A DNA stretch of 46,742 nt from an uncultured Verrucomicrobiales bacterium (GCA_949373085.1 CASICJ010000005.1:1-46742), one strand, 5' to 3'; positions 1 to 9,204 are shown, counted from the first letter of the stretch. Notes: a model not told the origin generated them from the letters alone. Numbers and translations: made by a program.

Positions 1-514
1 TGAATAGGAGCTCGCAGAGGACACCGGGTTGCGAGGCTAAAAGTCTCGCCCAAGGTTCCTCCCCAACTTCAGCCGTAATTCTTCACCACCCAACACCGAT
101 GTTCCTTCTGATCCAAATTTCAGCAAAGGGTTTTCTCGCAATGGAGCTCCAAAACCAGCCACCTCACCACCGATCGCATTCTCTTCGACGACCACTTCAG
201 GCAGCATCTCAAAGCCTTCCTGCTCCCACCAAGAATTCCTCATTCATCGTCAGAGGGATTTCATCTCCCGGCCAACTCTTCAACGCGTCCGATCCCCTCT
301 CTGGAGGAAGGATGCGTCTCTCTCCCAAGTTTGCCTCGCCTGACTATTCCATCTTCTCTCGAGGGCAGGCTCAGGCACCGGAGTGAACCCTTCTTCTGGT
401 TCTTCCGGTTCATCAGCCACCATTAAGCCTATCGGGAACAACCAGATGCACGGTATTTTTACTTTTCCTCTTGCTCTCCACCAAGTCGACGTTTACGCAG
501 GTAGGCCCATATTA
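1..514. other. No confident gene upstream of the first secreted protein
   Basis: Several short frames are open here on both strands but none has a recognisable domain, signal peptide or convincing start. The plus-strand frame at 99-386 is rich in Ser, Pro, His and Arg and looks like a non-coding translation. A minus-strand frame at 37-243 (68 codons, Gly/Glu-rich) reads a little more naturally but begins directly after a stop codon and has no upstream support. The stretch could be intergenic or the decayed end of a gene lying to the left. Confidence 0.5.
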
Positions 515-2150
515 ATGCAAGCAATATGCAATAGCGAAACAGTGATTCTAAGCCTTTTGGCCTTGGTTTCCTTGCCATCGCCAGCCAGAGAATTTGATCT
601 GCTCTATGGTCATCATGAAATTCAGACTGACTACGACCCTGTGGATGGATGGTCTCTAGTGGTTTCTTATAACCTCAACGATGATTTTAACGATCGAACT
701 CAAATCAGGCGGCTCAAAGCTGACCAAACCACTCTCATAGCCCCTCCCCTTTCAAAAGGTGTTCTCCCCAAATGGTTTCTCTCCTTCCTCGCAGATCCCG
801 GTGAGACAGTCTGGGTTCTTCCACAAGGATTTGATACCGCCAACCACTTTCTTGGCATGCGCGTGATCGCTAACGCTGGAATTTTTCAGACCCGCGTCGG
901 AAATAATTATAGTAACATCGGCCGCGGCACGATTAGCTTCTACCCTCAAAAGCGCCACCGGCTCGGGACCGGACCGTGGCGGGCACTTTGCTCATTGGGA
1001 ATCTCTCTCCCTTGGAGGTAGTGAAGTCTACCTATCCTCTCGTGATGGTATCGACGAAAGCGATGAGATTCCAACCCTTCCCGCCGGAGCTCATAGCCAT
1101 TTTAACTGGGCATTTTCCAAACCTGGAAACTATTTTCTGGAGTTCGAAGTTGCCGGCCGGCTCCGAGCAGGTGGGCAGGAAACCAGCCATCGCGAAACCT
1201 TTCATTTCCAGGTTCCTCATTCCGGAGAGGTCGCTGAAATCAATGGCTCCCTCTGCTTTCACAATAAAGACTGGACGCTCAACCTCCGTGACCCTGAGAA
1301 TGGGGTCCTTTATGGACCACGCCGTGCCCTTGTTGTCATTCCTGATTCGAACGCGGGGGGGGGCTTCTCTTGCCCGTGCAGTTTTGATGCCATCGGTAGC
1401 GATCTTCCTGACCGTGTCGGCTTACCTGAGATCCTTGCCCAATCTGGTGCGGCAAGCGTCCTCACTGGCCCTGTTTCCCTTCGTCTCATCGAACATATCG
1501 GCCCTGGAGAAGTGTCCTTTGGCTCACATTTTCAAAGCGCAGATGGACTCACCACCGCCGATTTAATCGATCTCACAAGCCCCACTACCGCGACCCTTAA
1601 TTTTACTGAACCTGGGATCCACACTCTTGCTTTCCAACCCATTCATTCAACCGCATCCAAAGTATGTCCCCTTATTATCCGATGCCTTGCAGGGCTCGAT
1701 TTAAATTACAGCTTTGCTGATTGGGCTGACAGCTACGAGCGCGCCTACGACCTTCCCTCCGGAAGCCTCACCGATCCCTCCGGCGATTGGAATGGGGATG
1801 GTACTGACCATCAAATGAAATTCCTCCTTGATGCTGCCGGAGCCGATCCCATCCGCACTACCCCAAGCTCGTCTCACTTCCTCCCGGGATACGACACTCA
1901 TTCACAGCGCTTTACCTTCTTTCGCGATCTCACCAAGGACCCTCTTGATAACGCGAGCCCCAACCTCCTTCTTAGCTACAGTTCAGACCTAGTCAACTGG
2001 CGGAACCTTGGCCCTAGAAACCGTGGCCGCCCGCTTCAATACGCCGAAAGCGGAGCTGAGGAAGGCAATGCTGTTTCTCCTTTCATTCGCCGCTCTCTCT
2101 TACTTTCCCCCGTCCCCCTCAAATCCTTTTTTCGTCTAATCGCCGAATAG
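515..2150 (+). pseudogene. Choice-of-anchor M domain secreted protein, split by a frameshift
   Basis: The coding path starts at ATG 515 with a signal peptide (hydrophobic stretch ending LPSPA), runs in one frame to about 940, then continues in the next frame to the stop at 2150. Reading 'GRGTISF' into 'TLKSATGSG' restores a protein of about 544 residues, which fits one extra base near 925-945. The second frame is open from before 960 to 2150 but has no ATG, GTG or TTG until 1512, so an ORF search shows only its tail. The restored protein has the choice-of-anchor M pattern: an early 'YGHHEI', then 'GGHFAHW' and 'AHSHFNWAFSKPGNY', plus a weaker second copy near 'TEPGIHTLAF'. The C-terminal part (ADWADSYERAY, DWNGDG, YSSDLVNW, FFRLIAE) matches a tail common in verrucomicrobial secreted proteins. 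It lies directly upstream of a paralogue. Sequence error and true decay are both possible. Confidence 0.75.
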
Positions 2151-2214
2151 TCGGAATCCTAAAAAACAAAAATTACTATTGCATATAAGTTGCGTTATTG
2201 CAATCTGTCCCTGC

Positions 2215-2961
2215 ATGAAAACCAAAACATTGCTGCCCCTTTTGGGCACCCTCATTACCCCATCATTTGCAGCTCTTTATTCTGCTGACCATGGAGATAT
2301 TGGAATCGCTTACGAAGACGAAGGTGATGGTCCTGAATTTTTCCTTCACTACCACCTCGGTGGAAATGCCATTCTCGACGGCTCCCCTGTCGGTGGCGGA
2401 GAAGAAGGCGAGGAATTCGAACCATCCGCGATCACCACTCTCGTTCCGGATTCAACGAAAGCCATTATGGGGAGCGTTGCTATATTGAACAGTGGAACTG
2501 GAATTTCGGACGGTTCTCCGATCTGGATCATTCCACAGGCGGAAGCCGAGGGTGTTCCATTCATGGGTATTGCCACTGAAGAATTAGATGGAGATCTTTT
2601 CCCCGGTGGTGCCACCTTCCAATTAATGAGCGTAACATCCCCATCGGGAGACGGTGACTTCAGTGTTTGGCAACAGTCTGGAATCAACCCACCCGATTTT
2701 TTCTTCTCTACCAATTCGGCTAGTTCCACGGTCGATAACAACAAGCTCAAAATGTCTGCGGGTGGTCATGATCACTTCAACCTCGGTTTTTCGGAGGAAG
2801 GGATTTGGGAAGTTGAGCTTAGCGTCAGTGGTTTGCTCAACGGAACCGATCTCCTCACCGATACAGAGACTTTTACCTTCCAAGTTGGGTCGGTTCCCGA
2901 GCCAAGTGCGGCTCTTTTGGGTCTCCTTGGAACACTTAGCCTCTTGCGTCGTCGCCGCTAA
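2215..2961 (+). CDS. Choice-of-anchor M domain protein with PEP-CTERM tail
   Basis: A predicted secreted protein of 248 residues. I chose ATG 2215 (MKTKTLLPLLG) over an upstream in-frame start at 2179 because it begins a normal signal peptide ending SFAA. After the signal come 'YSADHGDIGIAYED', a middle section with 'PIWIIPQ', and 'GGHDHFNLGFSEEGIWEVELSVSG', the hallmark of the choice-of-anchor M domain, which occurs with different sorting signals in different phyla. Here the signal is PEP-CTERM: VPEPSAALLG, a hydrophobic helix, then RRRR. PEP-CTERM proteins are expected to be processed by an exosortase at the inner membrane; none is encoded in this window. The gene is a paralogue of the broken gene just upstream and is followed by a terminator. 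The ligand or role of the domain is not known to me. Confidence 0.85.
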   Translation: MKTKTLLPLLGTLITPSFAALYSADHGDIGIAYEDEGDGPEFFLHYHLGGNAILDGSPVGGGEEGEEFEPSAITTLVPDSTKAIMGSVAILNSGTGISDGSPIWIIPQAEAEGVPFMGIATEELDGDLFPGGATFQLMSVTSPSGDGDFSVWQQSGINPPDFFFSTNSASSTVDNNKLKMSAGGHDHFNLGFSEEGIWEVELSVSGLLNGTDLLTDTETFTFQVGSVPEPSAALLGLLGTLSLLRRRR

Positions 2962-2984
2962 ATAAATCTAAAACAAACTTTTCA

Positions 2985-3024
2985 GGGTCGGCCCGTGTTT
3001 TGCGGGTCCGGCCCTTCTTTTTTT
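2985..3024 (+). terminator. Rho-independent terminator after the choice-of-anchor M gene
   Basis: A GC-rich hairpin (arms 2985-2994 and about 3005-3014, one mismatch and one G-T pair) is followed by a seven-T run at 3018-3024. It lies 24 bases after the stop codon. Confidence 0.8.
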
Positions 3025-3148
3025 AAGAGCTATTTTACTGAACCCCTCTACAAGGCATACTCCCATCTGGAAAAATCCATCATTATTCCCCTAGCGAAAG
3101 AAAAAAACCGGCCAAACCGTTTAGAACAATACTTCGTATATCTTCTTT

Positions 3149-4342
3149 ATGAAAAAATCTCACCTCGTTCATCTCTTCTGGGCTCTTGTTGCCGTCGCTG
3201 CTTTTGCCATCGGCTCCAATAACTCCACTTCATATGTTAGCGGGGAATCCACGAATGCAGAAGAACCAAATGCTTCCTCTAGCGGGCTTCCCAACCGGTC
3301 AGACCGCCCCAATTCTAACCGTTCCGGAAAAGCACGTTCCATCACGAAAAATCGTGAAGCCACCGGAGCAGAAGAAGGCAACTTCGCTAACCTCTCCGAA
3401 AGCGAAATCCGCCAAATTGGAATTGATCTCAAAGCTACAAAGACTCCGCTAGAACGCCGTGAGCTTTTCTCCCAGATTCTGGCCAACCTTACCCCCGAAA
3501 ACGCTAAGCTGATGCGCGAGCAGGTCGTTCATCTTGATTCCAATAGCTCAGAATTCCGTGACTTTCATTATCAATGGGGTGCCATCGCCGGCGAGGAGGC
3601 GGTCGTCAACGGAGCAGAAACTCCGCAACGCGATATGGCCACCACACTCGCAGGTTGGGCTGCCTCAGATCCCGATGCTGCTTTAACCTATTTCAATAGC
3701 CTCGAACCTGGTGCTCAAAACGGCAGCGGTATGAAATGGGGCGCCGTTTACGGATTGATTGCTGCCGATCCGAATCTCGCCGTTCGCTTCACCATGGACC
3801 GTCAGCAGGCAGGCGACAAAGAAGCCTCCCGCCTCATGGATCTCGTCACCCGCGAGGTCATTAAAAGTGGAAATCCTGCTGAAGCCGCAAACTGGGCAAC
3901 GGCCCTGCCCTCCGGAGAAATGCAAGATGCTGCGATCCGACGTGTCGCCGAAGAGTATGCCGAAAATGACCCAGTTGCCGCACTTGATTGGGCTAACACT
4001 CTCCCCGAAGGAAATGGCAAAAACCGGGCCATGCGCGAGTCCTTTTCCGAATGGGCTCGCGAAAATCCACAGGCCGCTGCCGACCGCCTTGGCTCTATGA
4101 GCGCATCACCCGAACGAGATTCAGCCACTTATGGTTACGCCACCCGTGTTGCATGGGAAAACCCAACGGCTGCCATCGAATGGGCTAATACTATCTCCAA
4201 TGAAGGGACTCGTGCGGACGCACTCATGGAAACTGGTCGCGCCTACTTGCGAAAAGATCCTGAAGGAGCTAAACAATGGCTCTCCAAAAGTGGCCTAAAC
4301 GAAGAGCAACAAAAGCGTGTTACCTCCTCTCGCCGGAGGTAA
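3149..4342 (+). CDS. Exported or membrane-anchored helical repeat protein
   Basis: A 397-residue protein with an N-terminal hydrophobic segment (about residues 7-23) that may be a signal peptide or anchor, then a Ser/Asn-rich linker to about residue 75. The remainder is helical and repetitive: from about residue 160 units of the form 'DPxAALxWAxxLPxG' recur (DPDAALTYFNSL, NPAEAANWATALPSG, DPVAALDWANTLPEG, NPTAAIEWANTI), spaced about 30-40 residues. Such proteins are common in verrucomicrobia and planctomycetes and resemble TPR or Sel1-type scaffolds, but I know of no defined function. It stands alone between terminators. The last codons, which give TSSRRR, lie inside a hairpin, so the C-terminus is partly set by a terminator. 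Confidence 0.8.
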   Translation: MKKSHLVHLFWALVAVAAFAIGSNNSTSYVSGESTNAEEPNASSSGLPNRSDRPNSNRSGKARSITKNREATGAEEGNFANLSESEIRQIGIDLKATKTPLERRELFSQILANLTPENAKLMREQVVHLDSNSSEFRDFHYQWGAIAGEEAVVNGAETPQRDMATTLAGWAASDPDAALTYFNSLEPGAQNGSGMKWGAVYGLIAADPNLAVRFTMDRQQAGDKEASRLMDLVTREVIKSGNPAEAANWATALPSGEMQDAAIRRVAEEYAENDPVAALDWANTLPEGNGKNRAMRESFSEWARENPQAAADRLGSMSASPERDSATYGYATRVAWENPTAAIEWANTISNEGTRADALMETGRAYLRKDPEGAKQWLSKSGLNEEQQKRVTSSRRR

Positions 4343-4347
4343 CTTTT
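4319..4347 (+). terminator. Terminator hairpin overlapping the stop codon of the repeat protein
   Basis: Perfect nine-base arms (4319-4327 and 4335-4343) with a seven-base loop are followed by four T. The TAA stop (4340-4342) lies inside the right arm. The T tract is short, so efficiency is uncertain. Confidence 0.6.
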
Positions 4348-4657
4348 GACTCATCCGAAGCCGCTATTACGAGTTATATTAAGAGGCGGACAAACTTGTT
4401 AATTTCATTCACTGTCAAACTTAACGCGTAATCCGACTCGAGCTAGCCCCTCTTCGAAACCTTCTTATCCCAAGCTCCAGATTCGTTGGAGCAAAGATTG
4501 TCATTCTAAAAATCGTCTTCCTCCCTAAGCTCGAAATCGTGGTTATAAAAGCTCTCGATGTGCCTTTAATTTCATGGCAAGCCGTACACCGTGACGAGAA
4601 ATTGATTTTTAAAGCGAGTTGATCACGCCCGCACACGATTCAAGTATCTTTCTTCCC
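4348..4657. other. Intergenic stretch without a recognised gene
   Basis: About 310 bases between the repeat protein and rmuC. No frame with a plausible start and protein-like composition was seen. It probably holds the rmuC promoter, but no confident -35/-10 pair could be assigned. Confidence 0.5.
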
Positions 4658-5989
4658 ATGCTCACTACTTTAGGACTATCTGCCACTATTTTCGCCGCGA
4701 TCTTCGCTGCTTTTGCTTGTTTTCTCCTCCTAGGGATACGGCGTAAAATAGGAGGAAAAAGCGTTATCTCCGACGAAAAGATCACCTCTTTTTTTGAGTC
4801 CATGCGTGACGAGTTTTCTCGAAATCGAAAGGAGGCTGGGGAACAAGGGCAGGCGCAACGGGAAGAGCAACGACGCTTACAGGAAGCATTTGAGAAAAAA
4901 ATAGAAGAGAATTCAAAAGATCAGAACACAGTTTTACGCCAAAAATTTGAAGATCTTGTAAAACAACTCGGAACTCAAAACAAGCAATCGCTTGAAGCGC
5001 TTAAGGATGTTCGCGGCGCGGTCGAAAAACAATTAAAGGACATTCGAGAAGATAATGGGAGGCGGCTTGAGGAGATGCGTAAGACCGTTAATGAAAAGCT
5101 CCAAGACACCCTCGAAAAGCGTCTTGGTGAAAGCTTTAAAATTGTGAGTGATCGTTTGGAACAAGTACACAAAGGCCTTGGTGAAATGCAAACCTTAGCT
5201 AGCGGTGTGGGCGATTTGAAGAAGGTTTTGAGTAACGTCAAAACCAAGGGAATTCTTGGAGAGTACCAATTAGGTAATATCATAGAGCAGCTGCTTTCCG
5301 CAGAACAGTACGAGGAAAACATTGCAACTCGCCCCGGGACCAGCGAACGAGTAGAATTCGCGATCCGGATGCCAGGAAATTCTGAAGATGACGAAGTATA
5401 CTTACCCATCGATTCTAAGTTTCCCTTGCAGGATTATGAAAATCTATTGAATGCCCGCGAGGCAGGAGATTTAAAAAGTATTTCAGCAGCAGAAAAATCT
5501 CTGATCTCTACGATTAAAAAATTTGCTAAAGATATTGCCGAGAAATACGTGGAATCGCCGCATACCACAGACTTTGGAATCATGTTTTTGCCAATCGAGA
5601 GTTTATATGCGGAGGTACTACGGCACCCTGGTTTATTCGAAACTCTTCAACGTAAATATCATATTACGATAACTGGACCCACGACCATGTCTGCTTTGCT
5701 GAATAGCCTCCAGATGGGATTCCGAACTTTGGCCGTCACTAAGCGTAGCAGCGAAGTGTGGAAGATTTTAGAGGCAGTCAAAACCGAATTTGGAAAGTTT
5801 TCGACCAAGTTGGAACTTGTAGATAAGCAACTTTCAACCGCCAAACGCTCACTCGAAGATTTGCGGAATACCCGCACCAATATGATGCAGAGTAAGTTGC
5901 GTAAGGTAGGAACGCTCGATCGAGAAGAGAGCGATCGTTTACTTGAATTTCAGCAGGTCGATGAGGCCCAAGAACAGCCATCAGAATAA
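4658..5989 (+). CDS. rmuC: DNA recombination protein RmuC homologue
   Basis: RmuC family protein of 443 residues. In Escherichia coli RmuC limits DNA inversion at short inverted repeats, and the family is related to restriction-endonuclease-like folds. The N-terminus is a membrane anchor (about residues 5-27, ATIFAAIFAAFACFLLL), followed by a long charged coiled coil to about residue 180. The conserved RmuC core follows: 'VKTKGILGEYQLGNIIEQLL', 'LPIDSKFPLQDYENLL', 'FGIMFLPIESLYAEV' and 'GPTTMSALLNSLQMGFRTL'. I used ATG 4658 because it puts the anchor at the N-terminus; a TTG 39 bases upstream is in frame but less likely. The gene converges with a lipoprotein gene 19 bases downstream. Confidence 0.92.
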   Translation: MLTTLGLSATIFAAIFAAFACFLLLGIRRKIGGKSVISDEKITSFFESMRDEFSRNRKEAGEQGQAQREEQRRLQEAFEKKIEENSKDQNTVLRQKFEDLVKQLGTQNKQSLEALKDVRGAVEKQLKDIREDNGRRLEEMRKTVNEKLQDTLEKRLGESFKIVSDRLEQVHKGLGEMQTLASGVGDLKKVLSNVKTKGILGEYQLGNIIEQLLSAEQYEENIATRPGTSERVEFAIRMPGNSEDDEVYLPIDSKFPLQDYENLLNAREAGDLKSISAAEKSLISTIKKFAKDIAEKYVESPHTTDFGIMFLPIESLYAEVLRHPGLFETLQRKYHITITGPTTMSALLNSLQMGFRTLAVTKRSSEVWKILEAVKTEFGKFSTKLELVDKQLSTAKRSLEDLRNTRTNMMQSKLRKVGTLDREESDRLLEFQQVDEAQEQPSE

Positions 5990-6008
5990 ATCAGATTTTC
6001 TGGAACTA

Positions 6009-7193
6009 CTATTTTTTCGTCACAGTGCTATTTCCGGCTTCGGAATTTCGCCAGCAATCTTCGTCAAGCAGCCACACTACGCTAACATATTTGATCTCAG
6101 CCTTTCGAAGTTGGAAGATTTTTTGGCGCGCCTTAATCTCTCCTTGAGTCTGAAGCGGCAGATCCCCACTCAATTCTTCCAGAAGGTCGGCCTGCCCTTG
6201 AGTTTCTTTCATGCTCCGCCAGCTTTGGATTAGCGTCCGCACTTCTTGGCGAACCGAGTCGGTTTTTCGAACGGTTGTTGGTCCAGAGTTCTGATTGACC
6301 ATTTGTTTTAACGATTTAGCGACAAAAGCAGTTCCAGGAAGGGTGGGCTTACTCTCCTTATGGTTCTGAGTCAGCTTGCCAATCAGCTCCTTCGAACGGC
6401 GCAAGTGGCACCACCGCCGCCATTTCCCGAGATCAGGATTCTCCGCATTGCGATAAGTAGGTAGTCCGGAATCATCTGGAATAAAATTAACGTCATGATA
6501 CTCAGCATCGAAGAGATTTCGCACCTCCGTTAGCCAATTAGAGCGCTCTGTTTTCAAAGAAGCTCGCCAGGCCGCAAGCACCCCGATAAACTTTGGATCA
6601 GGATTTTGACCAGAATCTGGATCTAGTTTTGGGGTGCGCAAAGCGTTTGCTAGTTCCCTATCAATCAGCTTACCAGTCCTCATCAGCCGATGCAGCTGAA
6701 CCTCGACCTTTCTCATCTCCAACTCAGCGTCCACTGATTTCCCAGCATCTTCCCATGCACCTTGTTTTACTTCGTGAGAAACGTCCTTGAGCCTACTTAT
6801 GGAGGCAATCCGTTTAGGAATTTCAATACTGGGCGCCTTCAGGGAAGATACCAAGGTGTCGATATCTAAAATCGAACCAAAAGATTCTGTGACCGTAGTT
6901 TTCACCTCACGAGTTAGTTCGCTAACCAGTGGCTTTCCTACGAGAGCCTCGGAGAAGTTTGTGCTGGCTGAGACGAAAGAAGGATTGCGCTCCTTAATTA
7001 GCTCTCCAGCTTCAATCCAAGGCATCTCGACTGTTTCGAAGGGAGATTGGGCGTCAACCTCTTTTGCATAGCGGCGACCTTCAACATTTGCGGTTTGGAC
7101 CAGCGGACTTGTGATCTTACGATCTACACATCCAATCAGGACCAACGCGCAATTTGCCGTTAAAAGCAGTTGCCACACTTTCACATCTTTCAA
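6009..7193 (-). CDS. Predicted lipoprotein of unknown function
   Basis: A 394-residue protein with a lipoprotein signal: a positively charged start, a hydrophobic core (LLLTANCALVLIG) and the lipobox LIGC at about residues 19-22, so the mature protein should begin with a lipidated Cys at residue 22. The rest is hydrophilic and mostly helical, with heptad-like stretches around residues 95-200 and 270-370 and a WRRWCHLRRS segment near 255. I do not recognise any domain. It is a single gene on the minus strand, convergent with rmuC, and has a long AT-rich upstream region. An envelope scaffold or structural role is possible but is only a guess. Confidence 0.7.
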   Translation of the reverse strand: MKDVKVWQLLLTANCALVLIGCVDRKITSPLVQTANVEGRRYAKEVDAQSPFETVEMPWIEAGELIKERNPSFVSASTNFSEALVGKPLVSELTREVKTTVTESFGSILDIDTLVSSLKAPSIEIPKRIASISRLKDVSHEVKQGAWEDAGKSVDAELEMRKVEVQLHRLMRTGKLIDRELANALRTPKLDPDSGQNPDPKFIGVLAAWRASLKTERSNWLTEVRNLFDAEYHDVNFIPDDSGLPTYRNAENPDLGKWRRWCHLRRSKELIGKLTQNHKESKPTLPGTAFVAKSLKQMVNQNSGPTTVRKTDSVRQEVRTLIQSWRSMKETQGQADLLEELSGDLPLQTQGEIKARQKIFQLRKAEIKYVSVVWLLDEDCWRNSEAGNSTVTKK

Positions 7194-7344
7194 TACGATC
7201 GATATTTATAATTTCTTTCGTATATCTTAATAATCAAGATTTCTTTTTAGATTTATTGGTTTTTCCCGAGAAAAAGAGGCCAATACTCATAAACCTTACC
7301 TTGTCAATTAAAGCTAATTTCTAGAAATTACCGAGAAATCGTCA

Positions 7345-7647
7345 CTATCTTCTCATATTCCACCACCAAACTCCGATCCTCGAGTTGGCCATGACCTGCT
7401 GAATTAACGAAGCATTAAATCCATTCAGTAGACGCTTTTTGCGAAAGATCACGCCAATTTCCGGAATGGGGAAAGGAAGAAGTTTGTCTTTGGGAGAGTG
7501 ACCATAAAGACAACGTCCTTTTTCATCGGTGAGATTTTCACCCCGTTCCTTCTGATGCCAGCCCCCTCGAATATACTGGTTTTCGCTCAGATCAATTACC
7601 TTCCACTTCTTTCCCCTAAAAAGTAGAGAGCTAACCTGTATGCATTC
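7345..7647 (-). pseudogene. Open frame without a start codon, possible gene remnant
   Basis: On the minus strand one frame stays open for 100 codons between a TGA (7648-7650) and a TAG (7345-7347) in an otherwise empty 490-base interval. The translation is protein-like (KWKVIDLSENQYIRGGW, GRCLYGHSPKDKLLPFPIPE, a C-terminus with GVWWWNMRR) but has no ATG, GTG or TTG near its beginning. It could be a decayed gene, a frameshifted one, or a gene using a rare start: a GGAAGG motif lies eight bases before a CTG codon. I do not recognise the family. Nothing else was found in 7194-7683. Confidence 0.35.
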
Positions 7648-7683
7648 TCAATCGTTATTTAAGAATCAGATAATCCTTTCAAA

Positions 7684-9009
7684 TTAGGAATTTTGAAGGC
7701 GTTGGAAATCACGCCCAGTCGGTTCTTGGAAGACGTTGAGTTCAAAATCTGAGGCGATAGCGAAGAGGTGATCAAAGATATCAGCTTGAATAGTTTCGTA
7801 GCCGGCCCACTCCTTAACGGAGCTAAAACAATAAATTTCAATGGGAATACCACGCCCTTCGGTTGCCAGCTGCCGGACAATAAGAGTCATCTCCTGATTA
7901 ATGTTTGGGTGTGCTTTTAAATAGCACTCGATGTAGGCGCGAAAAGTCCCCAGATTGGTGAGACGCCTTCCATTGACTTGATTACTTAAGCGGCCCTCTT
8001 CGAGATTTGAATTAGATTCCTCTATCTCTTCTTCTTTTGAATTGAGATATTGTTTGAGATATTCGATTTCGCGGAGCTTATTAAGCATTTTTTCATCACA
8101 AAATCTGATACAGCTCGTATCAATAAAAAAACTGCGTTTAATCCGACGTCCAGTGCTTTCTGACATACCCTGCCAGTTTTTGAAGGGACAACTAATTAGG
8201 GCGTAGGTTGGAATAGTGGTGATGGTTTTATCCCAGTTGCGAACCTTCACAGTGGTGAGACCGATGAGCTCGACCGTCCCGTCTGCCTGATGACTAGTCA
8301 TTTCTAGCCAATCACCTTGCGAGAGCATACGATTGGAGGCGAGTTGAATGCCTGCGATGAATCCAAGAATCACATCTTTGAAAACAAGCATCAGAACCGA
8401 GGCAAAAACTCCAAGCCCACCGAGAAGAACGAGAGGGGATTTACCGAGAATAACGGCGAGAGAAAGAATGATAGCGATCAGGGCCGCGAGAAGTTTCGCA
8501 ACTTGAGCAAACGTAGTAAGGTTAATTTTACCCTCCGAGGGGGCTTTTTTATAAATTGCCTGGAGGGCATTGACGACTGAATCAAAAATGAGATAGCAGG
8601 AAATAATGATATAGAGTGATGACGCTCCCCGCAAAATGTTAGCGAGGGAGGGTTCCGATTTAAATAGCCCTGGAACCAAAAGAAAAATTAAGATGCCAGG
8701 AAGAAGGTGTGTGAGCCATCTAAAGACGCCATGACCTACCAGTTCATTATCCCAAAGAGTATCAGTTTTCCCAACGTAGTGAGCGACCCCGCGAAGAATC
8801 AAGGGGCGAAAAACAAAATAGATGATTGCCGCTAGCGCAAGCATCCCCACGAAAATAATAAGCGTGGCAAGAGATTCGGGAACCCAACTCTGCCTGCCTA
8901 GCCATTCAGAAAAATCCTGAGCAAAGTTCGATACTTTCGAATCCATCGCGGCCCCTTGGTTCGCAAGTATTTGCGTTGGGATCTTTAAAGCAGCAGAGGT
9001 TTCTGACAT
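7684..9009 (-). CDS. Mechanosensitive ion channel, YbdG-like MscS family
   Basis: An MscS-superfamily channel protein of 441 residues from ATG 9009; an in-frame TTG at 9045 would add 12 residues. Such channels open under membrane tension during hypo-osmotic shock. About five hydrophobic segments precede the pore-lining part ('LLGGLGVFASVLMLVFKDVILGFIAGIQL'), followed by the beta domain with 'GDWLEM', 'GTVELIGLTTVKVRNWDKTITTIPTYALI' and 'FKNWQGM'. This is very close to the motif set of E. coli YbdG. An acidic insertion (SKEEEIEESNSNLEEG) lies in the soluble domain about residues 315-330, and the C-terminal domain carries the 'GRGIPIEIYCF' pattern. It is a single gene lying downstream of the pnp terminator. 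Confidence 0.9.
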   Translation of the reverse strand: MSETSAALKIPTQILANQGAAMDSKVSNFAQDFSEWLGRQSWVPESLATLIIFVGMLALAAIIYFVFRPLILRGVAHYVGKTDTLWDNELVGHGVFRWLTHLLPGILIFLLVPGLFKSEPSLANILRGASSLYIIISCYLIFDSVVNALQAIYKKAPSEGKINLTTFAQVAKLLAALIAIILSLAVILGKSPLVLLGGLGVFASVLMLVFKDVILGFIAGIQLASNRMLSQGDWLEMTSHQADGTVELIGLTTVKVRNWDKTITTIPTYALISCPFKNWQGMSESTGRRIKRSFFIDTSCIRFCDEKMLNKLREIEYLKQYLNSKEEEIEESNSNLEEGRLSNQVNGRRLTNLGTFRAYIECYLKAHPNINQEMTLIVRQLATEGRGIPIEIYCFSSVKEWAGYETIQADIFDHLFAIASDFELNVFQEPTGRDFQRLQNS

Positions 9010-9145
9010 GGAGACGAGAGGTAACACCGTTTGGTTTTGACTCAAGGATTCGTTTGATTATCGATCCACGCGTCAGGGGAGTATGAGAACCATGATCGAA
9101 GCAGAGCTCAACAGAAAATTTCATACGTCCCCGAGACACGTAACC

Positions 9146-9180
9146 ATAAAAAGCGCCCGGCCTTCTCAGGCCGGGCGCTT
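9146..9180 (-). terminator. Terminator of the rpsO-pnp unit
   Basis: Perfect 12-base arms (9151-9162 and 9169-9180) with a six-base loop are followed on the minus strand by a run of five T. It lies 24 bases after the pnp stop codon. The plus strand also has a weaker T run at 9186-9190. Confidence 0.9.
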
Positions 9181-9204
9181 AGGGACTTTTTAATAAACTC
9201 TAGA

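Noticed and set aside
1355..1363. Run of nine G as a second possible frameshift in the first gene
   Set aside because: The reading frame stays open and protein-like on both sides of the run, so no shift is needed there, although the run could still vary in length.
4421..4636. Minus-strand frame with a haem-like 'CTACH' motif
   Set aside because: The frame is short, has no signal peptide or cytochrome context, and the remaining sequence is basic and Ser/Thr/Arg-rich without domain character. The motif is probably a chance match.
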